Source: Bradyrhizobium sp. WBOS07
GTDB taxonomy: Bacteria; Pseudomonadota; Alphaproteobacteria; Rhizobiales; Xanthobacteraceae
Reading direction: 5' to 3'
DNA: 64,000 bases
Assembly (NCBI RefSeq): GCF_024585165.1
Contig: NZ_CP029008.1
Coordinates: 2,852,001 to 2,916,000, forward strand
The notes below the pieces were generated by a model. The model was not told the DNA's origin and did no database searches. It was given only the letters and a program-made list of their open reading frames with translations. Of the stretch, positions 40,018-48,913 are shown in pieces; the stretch's first letter is position 1, and each line of letters opens with the position of its first letter. Made by a program: the position numbers and the translations under genes.

Positions 40018-41109
40018 TCAGCTCTTGTTGCGCATCTTGCTGAGCAGATAGTTGTCGTAGAAGTTCTCCGCGATCTGCGTGTAGAACAGCAGCTCCTTCA
40101 TATACGCGTCGTGGCTCTCCTTGGTGCGCTTGAACAGGTCGCTCTTGGCGGCGAGCTCGTTGAGATGGTCCTGGGTCGCGTTGTAGCAGGCCTCCAGCAC
40201 CGGCTGCGGGAACGCTTTCAGCTCGGTGCCGTTCGCGATCAGCCGCTTCAGCGCGCCCGGGTTCACGCTGTCGTATTTCTCGACCATCCACGCCCCGGCG
40301 GCTGAGCCCGCCTGGTTGACGATCGCCTGGTATTGCTTGGGCAGCGAATTCCACTTCTCGTCGTTGACGATCATGTGCAGCATGGCGCCGCCTTCCCACC
40401 AGCCAGGGAAGTAATAGTACTTGGCGACCTTGTAGAAGCCGAGCTTCTCGTCGTCATAGGGACCGACGAACTCGACCGCGTCGATCGTGCCCTTCTCCAG
40501 CGCCGGATAGATGTCGCCGCCCGCGATCTGCTGCGGGACGACGCCGAGCTTTGCCAGCACGTGGCCGCCCATGCCGGCGATGCGGAATTTGAGACCCTTG
40601 AGGTCGTCGACGGTCTTGATCTCCTTGCGGAACCAGCCGCCCATCTGGGTGCCGGAATTGCCGCAGAGGATGGCATGGGCCTTGAACGGCTTGAGCGCCT
40701 CGTTGGTGAGGTCGGCGCCGCCGCCGAAGTGCCACCACGATTCCTGATGGCGATGGTTCATGCCGAAGGGCGCGCCGGTGGCATAGGCCAGAGCGGGCTC
40801 CTTGCCGATGTAGAAATAGAGCGGGGTCTGCGCCATCTCCACCGAGCCGGTGCTGACGGCGTCGAGCGCCTGCAGGCCCGGAACGATCTCGCCGGCCCCA
40901 AAGGTCTGGATCTGGAATTTGTTGTCGGTGGCCTCCGCGACGTATTTCGCGAAGGTCTGCGCGGTGCCGTAGATGGTATCGAGCGACTTCGGGAAGCTCG
41001 AGGTCAGGCGCCATTTGATCTCGGGCGTGCTCTGCGCGATCGCAGGTGCGGCAACCAGCGTCGTCGCGCCGGCAACCGCGCCGCCCTTAAGGAATGTACG
41101 GCGTTTCAT
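40018..41109 (-). CDS. TRAP transporter substrate-binding protein (DctP/TakP-like)
   Basis: A 363-residue periplasmic protein with a twin-arginine-type signal (MKRRTFLKGGAVAGATTLVA, cleavage near AIAQ). The mature protein has the DctP-family features IKWRLTSSFPKSLDTIYGTA, the ligand-carboxylate region FRIAGMGGHVLAKLGVV with its conserved Arg (LKGLKFRIAG), and EFVGPYDDEKLGFY. TakP-like members bind 2-oxo acids. No dctQ or dctM membrane genes are next to it, so it must use a distant membrane component. The ATG at 41109 is the family start. Confidence 0.9.
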   Translation of the reverse strand: MKRRTFLKGGAVAGATTLVAAPAIAQSTPEIKWRLTSSFPKSLDTIYGTAQTFAKYVAEATDNKFQIQTFGAGEIVPGLQALDAVSTGSVEMAQTPLYFYIGKEPALAYATGAPFGMNHRHQESWWHFGGGADLTNEALKPFKAHAILCGNSGTQMGGWFRKEIKTVDDLKGLKFRIAGMGGHVLAKLGVVPQQIAGGDIYPALEKGTIDAVEFVGPYDDEKLGFYKVAKYYYFPGWWEGGAMLHMIVNDEKWNSLPKQYQAIVNQAGSAAGAWMVEKYDSVNPGALKRLIANGTELKAFPQPVLEACYNATQDHLNELAAKSDLFKRTKESHDAYMKELLFYTQIAENFYDNYLLSKMRNKS

Positions 41110-41222
41110 GATGGGCTCTCCTGAAAGTAAGGTTCAACATACGGCTTGCGGCAACGATCTTCGCGGATCGTTTGCCCGTTCCTGCAGCGGAGTTCAAGCC
41201 GTGCGGAGAAGGCCGCAGGCCT

Positions 41223-41480
41223 TCAGAGCAGCTTCGCGCTGACGAACAGCGCGCGCACGGCGTTGGTTGCCTGCACCGCCAGCATCGCATTACCGGCCGC
41301 GCCTTCCAGGGCCGCGACGGCGTCCTCGTGCAGGGAGCGGAATTCCATCCACTCGACCGACTTGAAGTTGGTGAGGAATTGATAGGCCTGGCCGACAGTC
41401 GCGATCGCCAGCGTGTCGCCGTTCAGCTTGATCTTGAACGTCGTACGCAGCGGGGTCTCGGAACTTGATGGATCGCTCAT
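41223..41480 (-). CDS. DUF982-like small protein
   Basis: An 85-residue soluble protein: TFKIKLNGDTLAIATVGQAY, then FLTNFKSVEWMEFRSLHEDA and a helix with VAALEGAAGN and AVRALFVSAKLL. The strand-helix-helix pattern and the final A-x-x-x-F-x-x-A are typical of DUF982 proteins in rhizobia. No function known. The ATG at 41480 is preferred. It is upstream of the TRAP protein gene on the same strand, 113 bases away, and may be independent. Confidence 0.65.
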   Translation of the reverse strand: MSDPSSSETPLRTTFKIKLNGDTLAIATVGQAYQFLTNFKSVEWMEFRSLHEDAVAALEGAAGNAMLAVQATNAVRALFVSAKLL

Positions 41481-41548
41481 GGGCTGCTTCTGGACGATGA
41501 CGGCTTAACGGAGGGGAAACGGCAGCCCTGCCCTGGCAGGCAAGAATA

Positions 41549-42586
41549 TCAGGAATCGGTGCTCGCGCGCCGCGAGGCGGTCGCCGCCCCGCTCAGGCTC
41601 GGCACCACGACCAGGCGGTTGAACTCGCCGTTGTCGTAGGCTTTGAGGAAACGATCATGCTCCTTGATCGAGACGCAGCCGTTGGAATCGCCACGGGGCC
41701 CGAGCAGGTAGCCATGGGTGAGAAGGCCGACGCGGCCGAGCGCGCTGGTGCCCTCGGTCGGCGTCAAGCGCAGCGCGCGGGTGCCGTGGAACAGCTTCTC
41801 GCGCGGCTTCAGATCATAGATCGCGGGCGGGGTCGCGCCGACCATGCGCTGATCGACATGATCGGGATCGTCCATCAGCGCGCCCATGCCGGAATGGGCT
41901 TCCAGCGCGACGCCGCTTGGCAGGTAAACCGCCTTGGCCTTGATGTCATAGACTGCGGTCCGCGAATCGTAGCCGAGGGCGGCGAGATCCGGCGCCTTGC
42001 CGAACAGGCCGTCGCCGGGCGTCAGCGAGGCCAGCCGGATCTTGTCGCTGAATTTCTCGAAGAAGTTGCGGTTGTCGGCCCTGGGATTGGTGGTGTCGGC
42101 ATAGGCCTGGCTGGAGGCGATCTGGGCCGAGAGGTCCGCCTGAACCGGGCGCGAGCGCGGCATCGGGATGGCGTCGGCATGCTGCGAGGCCCTGGCCTCC
42201 TCGGTCAAGTGACGGTCGTCGTCGGTCAGGGTCGAACGCCAATCACCGCCCTGAAGCTTCTGCGCCAGCATCGCCTTGGCGTCGCGGAGCTTGAGCTGGA
42301 CCGCATTCAGGGCAGAGCGCTCCACCGTCCGCAGCCCGAGGTCCCGAGCCGGCGGATTGCCGGACGCCGAAGCGAAGCGGTCCTCAAAGGAAGGGGTATT
42401 GGCCGGCGGCAGGGCGGCGGAGACCAGCGCGCTGGAATCGCTCAAGCTCGAAGCTCCGATGTCCGCGACCCAGGCGGCGGCGCCCAGCGCCAGCGCGACG
42501 GCAGCCAGAGACAGCAAAACGCGCTCGGCCCGCCCTATACGGCGGCGCGGCAACAGCCTCTCGGCGCGAGCGCGGTCGGAAACCAT
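41549..42586 (-). CDS. DUF2778 (Tlde1-like) peptidoglycan L,D-transpeptidase-fold protein
   Basis: A 345-residue protein with a basic N terminus, a membrane segment (about 25-48), a disordered spacer and a C-terminal catalytic domain of the DUF2778 type. The active-site pair is His291 in THGYLLGPRGD and Cys304 in DSNGCVSIKEHD. Related Tlde1 domains act as type VI secretion effectors that attack peptidoglycan; here no secretion or immunity gene is adjacent, so a native cell-wall role is likelier. ATG 42586 is preferred; the frame extends upstream to 42664 without membrane-protein character. Divergent from the DUF1810 gene. Confidence 0.85.
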   Translation of the reverse strand: MVSDRARAERLLPRRRIGRAERVLLSLAAVALALGAAAWVADIGASSLSDSSALVSAALPPANTPSFEDRFASASGNPPARDLGLRTVERSALNAVQLKLRDAKAMLAQKLQGGDWRSTLTDDDRHLTEEARASQHADAIPMPRSRPVQADLSAQIASSQAYADTTNPRADNRNFFEKFSDKIRLASLTPGDGLFGKAPDLAALGYDSRTAVYDIKAKAVYLPSGVALEAHSGMGALMDDPDHVDQRMVGATPPAIYDLKPREKLFHGTRALRLTPTEGTSALGRVGLLTHGYLLGPRGDSNGCVSIKEHDRFLKAYDNGEFNRLVVVPSLSGAATASRRASTDS

Positions 42587-42720
42587 CAGATCCCCAAATC
42601 GATTCCCCGGGGGGGCCCAACCCCCACCCGGAGACTCTATATCAGCTACCACATTGGGAGCCAAAAGTTAGGCATAATCGCGGCCGGCAAGGGCCCGACA
42701 AGGCATCTCCGGGGTATCCA

Positions 42721-43158
42721 ATGACCGATCCTTTCGATCTCGAGCGCTTCGTCAGGGCCCAGGACCCGGTTTTTCGCGCCGTCGAGGCCGAGCTGGCCCG
42801 GGGCCGGAAGCAGACTCACTGGATGTGGTTCGTCTTCCCGCAAATTACCGGTCTCGGCTCCAGCGCCCTGTCGCAGCGCTACGCCATCGGCTCCCGCGCC
42901 GAGGCCAAGGCCTATCTCGCCCATCCCGTGCTCGGGGCCCGCCTGATCGAATGCGCCGGGCTCGTGCTCGCCGTCCAAGGGCGGAGCATCAACGCGATCC
43001 TCGGCGCGCCCGACGACGCCAAATTCCGCTCGTCGATGACGCTGTTCGGCGCGGTGTCCGATGAGCCCATTTTCGGCGCGGCCCTCGCCCGCTATTTCGC
43101 AGGCGAGAGCGATGCCGCGACGCTGGAGATCCTGTCGCAGCTGGACCGGCAGGCCTGA
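42721..43158 (+). CDS. DUF1810 protein
   Basis: A 145-residue soluble protein of the DUF1810 family (sometimes called calpastatin-like by error). Visible family features are DLERFVRAQDPVFRAVEAEL, the conserved THWMWFVFPQITGLGSS, RYAIGSRAEAKAYLAHPVLG, and DDAKFRSSMTLFGAV. The catalytic or binding function is unknown; structural relatives bind ADP-ribose-type ligands. The ATG at 42721 is preceded by GGGGTATCCA, a weak site. Convergent with the enoyl-CoA hydratase gene. Confidence 0.92.
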   Translation: MTDPFDLERFVRAQDPVFRAVEAELARGRKQTHWMWFVFPQITGLGSSALSQRYAIGSRAEAKAYLAHPVLGARLIECAGLVLAVQGRSINAILGAPDDAKFRSSMTLFGAVSDEPIFGAALARYFAGESDAATLEILSQLDRQA

Positions 43159-43167
43159 AGCCGTTGA

Positions 43168-43944
43168 TCAACGCCCCTGGAAGACTGCGGCACGGCGCTC
43201 GATGAAGGATTGAATGCCTTCCTTTGCATCGGCGCTTGCGAGCACGCGGGCGCGAATGTTCGGGATGTAGGCGATCGCGGCCGCCTCGCCAGCTTCAACG
43301 TATTTCGCCGCCGCTTCCTTGGTGACCTGGATGCCGAGCGGGGCATTGCGCGCGATGATGGCAGCGAGCGCCATCGCGCGCTCGACCTGCTCGCCTGCCG
43401 GCACGACCTCCTGGACGAGGCCGATCGCATGAGCGCGCTCGGCCGAGAACTCGTCGCACAGGAACAGATGGTACATTGCATCGCCCCAGCCCGCGCGCGA
43501 CAGGAAACGGAAATGCGCGCCGCCCAGTGGCGCGATGCCGCGCTTGGATTCCATCTGGCAGAAGCGCGCATCCGCAGCGGCTACCACGATGTCGCCGGCG
43601 AGCATCAGCTCGATGCCGACGGTGAACACGATGCCTTGCACGGCGGTCACGACCGGCTTGCGGCAGCGCTTGGCAAGGCCGAACGGATCGACATTGCCTT
43701 CCTTGATGGTGCGCTTCTCTGCGGAAGGGCCGAAGAATCTCGGCATGTCGAGACCCGCGGTGAAATCCCTGCCCTCGGCGCAGACGACGCCGACGCGGTA
43801 AGTCTCGTTGTCGTGCAGCTCGGTCAGCGCATCGGACAATTGCTCCATCATCGCCGGCGTGAACGCGTTCTTCTTGGCGGCGTTGTCGATGATGATCTTG
43901 AGAACGTAACCATGCACCTCGGTGCGAATGTGTCCCTCGCTCAT
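43168..43944 (-). CDS. Enoyl-CoA hydratase/isomerase family protein
   Basis: A 258-residue crotonase-fold enzyme. It has the first oxyanion-hole segment EGRDFTAGLDMPRF and the second VQGIVFTVGIELMLAGDIVVA, with the glycine-rich turn. The general-acid Glu region is less clear (ESKRGIAPLGGAHF), so the reaction could be hydration, isomerisation or thioester hydrolysis. Length and C terminus are typical. With a tautomerase-like protein upstream (41 bases), a divergent TetR regulator and a keto-pentenoate hydratase-type gene, it looks like part of a small degradative pathway. ATG 43944. Confidence 0.9.
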   Translation of the reverse strand: MSEGHIRTEVHGYVLKIIIDNAAKKNAFTPAMMEQLSDALTELHDNETYRVGVVCAEGRDFTAGLDMPRFFGPSAEKRTIKEGNVDPFGLAKRCRKPVVTAVQGIVFTVGIELMLAGDIVVAAADARFCQMESKRGIAPLGGAHFRFLSRAGWGDAMYHLFLCDEFSAERAHAIGLVQEVVPAGEQVERAMALAAIIARNAPLGIQVTKEAAAKYVEAGEAAAIAYIPNIRARVLASADAKEGIQSFIERRAAVFQGR

Positions 43945-43984
43945 ACGTTTCTCTCCATGACCGGTCAGTGGTGTTGATGGCGCG

Positions 43985-44467
43985 TCAGGCCGGCGGCTGA
44001 ACCGCCGCGCGGATCGCCCTGATCCGCTCCGACGTGAACACGCCGGATTCGAGCAGTTGCAGGATCGAGAGCACGCCGCCCCGCGAGCCCCAGCTTCCCT
44101 CGTCGATGATCTCGAAATTGACCCACCAGGTCGGCGCCGGGATCGGCATCCCAAATGCCTCCGCGAGCCGCGCGAGCACGTTGCGGATCACCTCCGCGCG
44201 CACCTCGGCCGGCCAGGCCGCATTCATCACCGCGATCCTGACAGCGATGATGTCGCGCGGGCTGTCCTGATCGGACAAGAGCCGGCCGCCGATCGCCATG
44301 CAATCGGCGGGCAGATCGTGGAAATGGACCTGGAAGCCCGCTCGCGCGGCCGCCACGTGCTGACCGAGCTCGGGCACGAGCACCGCGTCGGTCAGGCTTT
44401 CCGCGAGGTGGCGGCGCTGCGTCGGGCTGAGCCGGCCCGCAGGCGCGGTCACGGTGATGATGGTCAA
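43985..44467 (-). CDS. Tautomerase-like protein without N-terminal proline
   Basis: A 160-residue protein starting (M)TIITVTAPAGRLSPTQRRHL, the pattern of the tautomerase superfamily, and with a second beta-alpha unit (VRIAVMNAAWPAEVRAEVIR). Members that tautomerise 2-keto acids have Pro as the first residue after Met; here the residue is Thr. Either the protein has another activity or the start is wrong. The TTG at 44467 is the only start that gives the family N terminus; the upstream ATG at 44506 would add a stretch with no homology. It lies between the enoyl-CoA hydratase gene and the divergent TetR gene. Confidence 0.72.
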   Translation of the reverse strand: MTIITVTAPAGRLSPTQRRHLAESLTDAVLVPELGQHVAAARAGFQVHFHDLPADCMAIGGRLLSDQDSPRDIIAVRIAVMNAAWPAEVRAEVIRNVLARLAEAFGMPIPAPTWWVNFEIIDEGSWGSRGGVLSILQLLESGVFTSERIRAIRAAVQPPA

Positions 44468-44484
44468 ACGACGCTCTCCAAGAC

Positions 44485-44533
44485 TATGACACGTGTCATA
44501 TTTCATTCCGACTTGCTTATGTCAAGCGTCATA
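44485..44533. promoter_or_regulatory. Pair of TetR-type operators between the tautomerase and tetR genes
   Basis: Site one is TATGACACGTGTCATA (44485-44500), a perfect 16-base palindrome. Site two is TATGTCAAGCGTCATA (44518-44533), a weaker version with the same outer bases. Spacing centre to centre is 33 bases, three helical turns. They lie between divergent genes and would allow one regulator to control both promoters. Confidence 0.75.
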
Positions 44534-44566
44534 GTCTACACCGGAACGCCAATCACGGGATCTCCG

Positions 44567-45178
44567 ATGACCTCCAGTACCCGCGACAAGATGATCGCCG
44601 GCGCCGCCGACTTGATGAGCCGCCGCGGCGTCAATGCCACCAGCATGCGCGACGTCGTTCGCCATACGGCGACGCCGCGCGGCTCGATCAGTCATCACTT
44701 TCCGGACGGCAAACGGCAGTTGGTCGCCGAAGCCGTGATCTTCGCCGGCAAAGAGGTGTCCATTCCCCTGGAGAGGACCATGAGCGACCGCGGCGTGATC
44801 GACGGCTTGCGGGCTTTTGTGGCGTCCTGGCGCCGCCGGCTGGCGACGACCGGCTTCGAGGCGGGGTGCCCGGTGCTCGCGGTCGCCGTCGACCGCTATG
44901 TCGGAGAGGCCTCCGACAAGGACGATGACGCGGCGCAGCAGCATCTGCTCGCTCTCGCCGACGGCGTGTTCACCGAGTGGCGGCAAATCATGCGCGCAGC
45001 CTTGCTGCGCGAAGGCTTGGCTCCGGAGCGCGCCGAGCGGCTTGCAACACTCGTCGTCGCCGCGATCGAGGGCACCGTCGCCATGTGCCGCGCAAACCGC
45101 AGCGCCGATGCGCTCGATCAGGTTCAAGAAGAGCTGGAGACGGTCCTCGCGGCCGCCCTCACCCAAGCCAAAAGATAG
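44567..45178 (+). CDS. TetR/AcrR-family transcriptional regulator
   Basis: A 203-residue repressor. Helix-turn-helix at about residues 8-52: KMIAGAADLMSRRGVNATSM, VVRHTATPRGSISHHFPDGK. The C-terminal ligand domain has the GCPVLAVAVDRYVGEA stretch of the YxaF/LmrA-like branch. ATG 44567 is chosen from the family start; an ATG at 44519 would put operator bases inside the gene. The palindromes at 44485 and 44518 lie just upstream. It is divergent from the tautomerase-like gene and 14 bases before the hydratase-like gene, which it probably controls as well. Confidence 0.9.
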   Translation: MTSSTRDKMIAGAADLMSRRGVNATSMRDVVRHTATPRGSISHHFPDGKRQLVAEAVIFAGKEVSIPLERTMSDRGVIDGLRAFVASWRRRLATTGFEAGCPVLAVAVDRYVGEASDKDDDAAQQHLLALADGVFTEWRQIMRAALLREGLAPERAERLATLVVAAIEGTVAMCRANRSADALDQVQEELETVLAAALTQAKR

Positions 45179-45192
45179 AGTGGAGACGCCTC

Positions 45193-45978
45193 GTGGATTC
45201 ATCACGGCAACGCGAACTCGCCCGTCACCTCGCCAATCTGCGCCGCGAGGGCCGGCAACAAAGCGGCCTCGATGAGCGCCTCGTGCCACCGGACGCCGAC
45301 ACGGCCTATCTCGTCGCACGAATGGTGGAAGAAGAACTGAGCTGGGATGTCGTCGGCTGGAAGATCGCCGGCATGAAGTCCGGGCTCCAGCGCCAGCTTC
45401 GCATCTCCTCGCCGATCTATGGGCGAGTGTTCGCGCCATTGATCAAGAGCTCGCCCGCCAGCGTCGAACACGCCAGGCAATGCAGCCCGATACCGGAAGT
45501 CGAGTATCAGGCGCGGCTCGGCGCCGACCTGCCGCCGCGCGCGAAACCCTATTCGGTGGATGAGGTCGGCGACGCCGTCGCCTCCTTGCATCCCGGCATC
45601 GAGCTTGCCGAATGCCGCTTCGTTCACGACGCTGCGTTTCCACCGATGCCAGCAATCATGGCCGACGGCTCTGGATCGGGAACAATCGTGCTCGGAGAGG
45701 CAATTGCCGATTGGCGCGACCGCGACATCACCCATCAGGACGTCATCCTCAATTGCAACGGGGCCGAGAGGCGCCGCGGCTCCGCCGCAGAGGCGATTGA
45801 CCATCCGCTGGTGCCGCTGGCCTGGCTCGCCAACGAGTTGTCGCGGACCGGCATAGGTCTCAAGGCCGGCCAGACCATCAGCACGGGCACGCTGACCGGT
45901 ATGCTGCGACCGAAGGCCGGGGAAACCTACGTCGCCGATTTCGGTCCGCTGGGCTCGGTAAGCGCGACCTACTGCTGA
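45193..45978 (+). CDS. 2-keto-4-pentenoate hydratase / FAH-superfamily protein
   Basis: A 261-residue cytoplasmic protein resembling MhpD-like hydratases. It has [20 protein letters not shown] with the conserved Lys and Gly. The metal-binding acid region is in [16 protein letters not shown] and [13 protein letters not shown], and the C-terminal [19 protein letters not shown] is typical of the family. Such enzymes hydrate 2-keto-4-pentenoate made by meta cleavage of aromatics. GTG 45193 is preferred (14 bases after the regulator stop). Together with the enoyl-CoA hydratase and tautomerase-like proteins it suggests a partial lower pathway for an aromatic or cyclic compound. Confidence 0.88.
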   Translation: MDSSRQRELARHLANLRREGRQQSGLDERLVPPDADTAYLVARMVEEELSWDVVGWKIAGMKSGLQRQLRISSPIYGRVFAPLIKSSPASVEHARQCSPIPEVEYQARLGADLPPRAKPYSVDEVGDAVASLHPGIELAECRFVHDAAFPPMPAIMADGSGSGTIVLGEAIADWRDRDITHQDVILNCNGAERRRGSAAEAIDHPLVPLAWLANELSRTGIGLKAGQTISTGTLTGMLRPKAGETYVADFGPLGSVSATYC

Positions 45979-46070
45979 GACGGCCCCATCGGCCAGAGCG
46001 TAAACCCGAGATTAACGCCGGCAAACTATCGTCCGAGCAAAATAATTCTCCGTTATTTGCCGGACAGATC

Positions 46071-48152
46071 ATGAAAATCGGTACGCTCCTGACCACCGCC
46101 ATCGTTTCGCTCTCGACCGTGGGCGGCGGCCTCGCCGTCTACGTCGCCGTGACCAGGTACCAAACGATGGAGCGCATCACCGAGGCGCAAGGCCGGCTGG
46201 CGATCGTCCGCGCCGTCAGCGACATCCCGCGCTACCTCAATCCCGAGCGCGGCTTTTCCACCAACATCCTTTATGGGCCGGCCAGCATCGACCCGGCGCT
46301 GCTCGCCGAGCAGGACAAGCTGCGCAAGCAGACCAACGGCGCCCGCGACAAGATGAACGCGCTGCGCAAGGAGCTGCCCGGCTCGTTCGACGACGGCGCG
46401 GCCATCGGCAGCAACATCGACGGCATCAATGCGAAATTCACCGCGCTGCGCGAGGCCATCGACAAGGCGCTGGCAGGCCCAGTCGAGGCGCGCAAGGACG
46501 CGGCCAAGAAGATCGTCGCCGACAACGTTTTGCTCAACAGCGGCGTGACCGCGCTGCTCAACGAGCAGGTCCGCCGCATGGCGATCCTCAACGGCGACGC
46601 CTACCGCCAGGCCAGCTACGCCAACATCGCAATGACGTTGCGCGACGTCGGCGGCTTCAACTCCAGCCTGCACAAGAATCTCGTCGGCGGCAAGAAACCG
46701 GCCACCGACGCCGAGAAGGCCGACATCGCCCGCTCACAGGGCCGCAACGACCAGATCGTGATGTCGCTGCAGGAATTGCGCGGCAATCCAACAACGCCGG
46801 CGAACGTCGCCGCCGCGCTCGAGAAGTTCAACGCGAGTTACGTCGAGGAGTTCGGCCGCGAGCTCAAGCTGGTCAAGGACGGTGCGATCAGCGGCAAGTA
46901 CGAACACGACATGGAGACCTATTACGCCGCGACGCAGCGCGGCCTCAGCACCATCATCGAGGTCCGCGACGCGTTCTATGACAATGCCGAGCAGATCCTC
47001 GCCGGCGCCTCCTCCGCCGCCCGCACCAGCTTCACCATCGCGCTTGCAGGCCTTGCCGCCGTGCTGATCGCGAGCATCGGCCTCATCGTGATGGTCCGCC
47101 GCCGCGTCTGCGCTCCGATCGTCAACCTGACGACGCGGATGTCGCGGCTTGCCGAGGGCGAGGTTGCGGACGGCATTCCCGGCGCCGAGCGCTCCGACGA
47201 GATCGGGGCGATGGCTGCGGCCGTTCAGGTCTTCAAGGACAACATGATCCAGGCCGACCGGCTCGCGGCCGAGAAGCAGGCCGAGAGCGACGGCAAGATG
47301 CGCCGCGCCCAGGCACTCGACGAGCTCACCCGCGCCTTCGAGGCCAAGGTCAGCGAGCTCGTCGGCGGCCTGTCGCGGGCGTCCTCGACCATGGAAAGCA
47401 CCGCGCAGTCGATGACCTCGACGGCGGCCCAGACCAACAGCCAGGCCGCGGTCGTCGCCGCCGCCTCCGAGCAGACCTCGACCAACGTGCAGACCGTCGC
47501 CAGCGCCACCGAAGAGCTGACCTCCTCGATCTCCGAGATCGGCCGCCAGGTCGCACAAAGCACCGAGATCGCGGCCCGCGCCGTCGACAACGCCCGCCGC
47601 ACCGGCGACACCGCACGCACGCTGGCCGAGGGCGCACAGAAGATCGGCGACGTCGTCACGCTTATCCAGAGCATCGCCGAGCAGACCAACCTGCTGGCGC
47701 TGAACGCCACCATCGAGGCCGCCCGCGCCGGCGATGCCGGCCGCGGCTTTGCCGTGGTTGCCTCCGAAGTGAAATCGCTGGCGGGCCAGACCGCCAAGGC
47801 GACGACCGAAATCTCCGAGCAGATCGCGGCGATCCAGACCGCGAGCGACGAGACCGTGGCCGCGATCCGCAACGTTGCCGACGTCATCGGCGAGATCGAC
47901 CAGATCGGCACCGCGATTGCCGCGGCGATCGAGGAACAGGGCTCGGCCACCAAGGAGATCGCCCGCAGCGTCCAGGAAGCCGCCCGCGGCACCCAGGAGG
48001 TCAACAGCAACATCTCCGGCGTGCAGCGTGCCGCCGACGACACCGGCGCCGCCGCGCGGGAAGTGCTTGTCGCCGCCGAGCAGCTCTCGACCCAGTCGCG
48101 CGATCTCGCCGGACAGTTCGACCGCTTCCTCGGCGAGGTCAGGGCGGCGTAG
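46071..48152 (+). CDS. Methyl-accepting chemotaxis protein
   Basis: A 693-residue chemoreceptor. Membrane segments at about 7-26 and 322-345 enclose a 295-residue periplasmic helical sensor. A HAMP domain (about 348-400: [20 protein letters not shown] and [10 protein letters not shown]) and a long signalling coiled coil follow. Its hairpin tip, [20 protein letters not shown] (about 545-565), binds CheA and CheW. No chemotaxis operon is adjacent, so it uses a remote pathway. Ligand unknown. Rhizobia usually carry dozens of such receptors. The repeat at 48162 follows the stop by ten bases. Confidence 0.95.
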   Translation: MKIGTLLTTAIVSLSTVGGGLAVYVAVTRYQTMERITEAQGRLAIVRAVSDIPRYLNPERGFSTNILYGPASIDPALLAEQDKLRKQTNGARDKMNALRKELPGSFDDGAAIGSNIDGINAKFTALREAIDKALAGPVEARKDAAKKIVADNVLLNSGVTALLNEQVRRMAILNGDAYRQASYANIAMTLRDVGGFNSSLHKNLVGGKKPATDAEKADIARSQGRNDQIVMSLQELRGNPTTPANVAAALEKFNASYVEEFGRELKLVKDGAISGKYEHDMETYYAATQRGLSTIIEVRDAFYDNAEQILAGASSAARTSFTIALAGLAAVLIASIGLIVMVRRRVCAPIVNLTTRMSRLAEGEVADGIPGAERSDEIGAMAAAVQVFKDNMIQADRLAAEKQAESDGKMRRAQALDELTRAFEAKVSELVGGLSRASSTMESTAQSMTSTAAQTNSQAAVVAAASEQTSTNVQTVASATEELTSSISEIGRQVAQSTEIAARAVDNARRTGDTARTLAEGAQKIGDVVTLIQSIAEQTNLLALNATIEAARAGDAGRGFAVVASEVKSLAGQTAKATTEISEQIAAIQTASDETVAAIRNVADVIGEIDQIGTAIAAAIEEQGSATKEIARSVQEAARGTQEVNSNISGVQRAADDTGAAAREVLVAAEQLSTQSRDLAGQFDRFLGEVRAA

Positions 48153-48161
48153 GGGCGGATT

Positions 48162-48248
48162 CGTAGCCCGGATGGAGCGAAGCGTAATCCGGGAAAGTGC
48201 CGTTGACGCACGAGATCCCGGATTGCGCTTCGCTCCATCCGGGCTACG
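48162..48248. repeat. Intergenic palindrome, GTAGCCCGGATGGAGCG family, copy 2
   Basis: Left arm CGTAGCCCGGATGGAGCGAA (from 48162, continuing GCGTAATCCGGGA) is mirrored by the right arm TTCGCTCCATCCGGGCTACG (to 48248). Arms are nearly perfect over about 33 bases around a 21-base loop. Same family as 14844-14932. Confidence 0.87.
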
Positions 48249-48272
48249 GTACCGTCTTCCCGGCGAACGACA

Positions 48273-48863
48273 TCAATAAGGCGGTGCTTTCCTTGCCCGC
48301 TGCGCTTTCGCCGCTTCAATCCACCACGTCAGATCGTCGGCAAAGCGGGGGAACGAGCGCTCCAAGGCCTTGCCGCCCTCGCCAATCGGCTCGCCCTCGG
48401 CCGACAATGTCTGCGCGATCGGGCCGACGCCGATGGTGCTCGACACCACCACCATGCCCATCTCCGACAGCGTGCCATGCCAGGCGGTTGCGGCGCGCGC
48501 GCCGGACAGCCGGCCGGCCGAATAGCTCACGATCGCGGCCGGGCGCCAGAACCATTCTTCGAGGAAATGGTCGGTGAGATTCTTCAGGCCGGGCTGGATG
48601 CCCCAATTGTATTCGCCGGTGACGAACACGAAACCGTCGGCGCCGCGGATCTGTCCGGCCAGCTTTTCCAACGCCTCGGGTGCCGCGCCCTTGGGATATT
48701 CCTTGTACATGCGGTCGAGCATCGGCAGGCCGATCGCCTTGGCGTCGATGAAGGTGACGTCGTCGCCGCGGCCACGCAGCCCGTTGATGACGAAATTCGC
48801 AAGGCGGATGCCCATGCGGTCGGAACGGTAGGAACCGTAGAGGACAAGAATGCGATTGCTCAT
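48273..48863 (-). CDS. NADPH-dependent FMN reductase-like protein
   Basis: A 196-residue flavodoxin-fold oxidoreductase. The FMN phosphate loop is near the start (VLYGSYRSDRMGIRLANFV), followed by the family core FVTGEYNWGIQPGLKNLTDHF and IVSYSAGRLSGARAATAWHG. Typical of the SsuE/ArsH/Lot6 group of quinone or flavin reductases; the electron acceptor is unknown. ATG 48863 is the natural start. The gene lies convergent with the chemoreceptor, separated by a palindrome, and downstream of the AraC-type gene on the same strand. Confidence 0.9.
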   Translation of the reverse strand: MSNRILVLYGSYRSDRMGIRLANFVINGLRGRGDDVTFIDAKAIGLPMLDRMYKEYPKGAAPEALEKLAGQIRGADGFVFVTGEYNWGIQPGLKNLTDHFLEEWFWRPAAIVSYSAGRLSGARAATAWHGTLSEMGMVVVSSTIGVGPIAQTLSAEGEPIGEGGKALERSFPRFADDLTWWIEAAKAQRARKAPPY

Positions 48864-48913
48864 GGTCCGACGGTAGCACGAAACCGGCGGCGGGCTCTAC
48901 GCGATTTGTCAGA

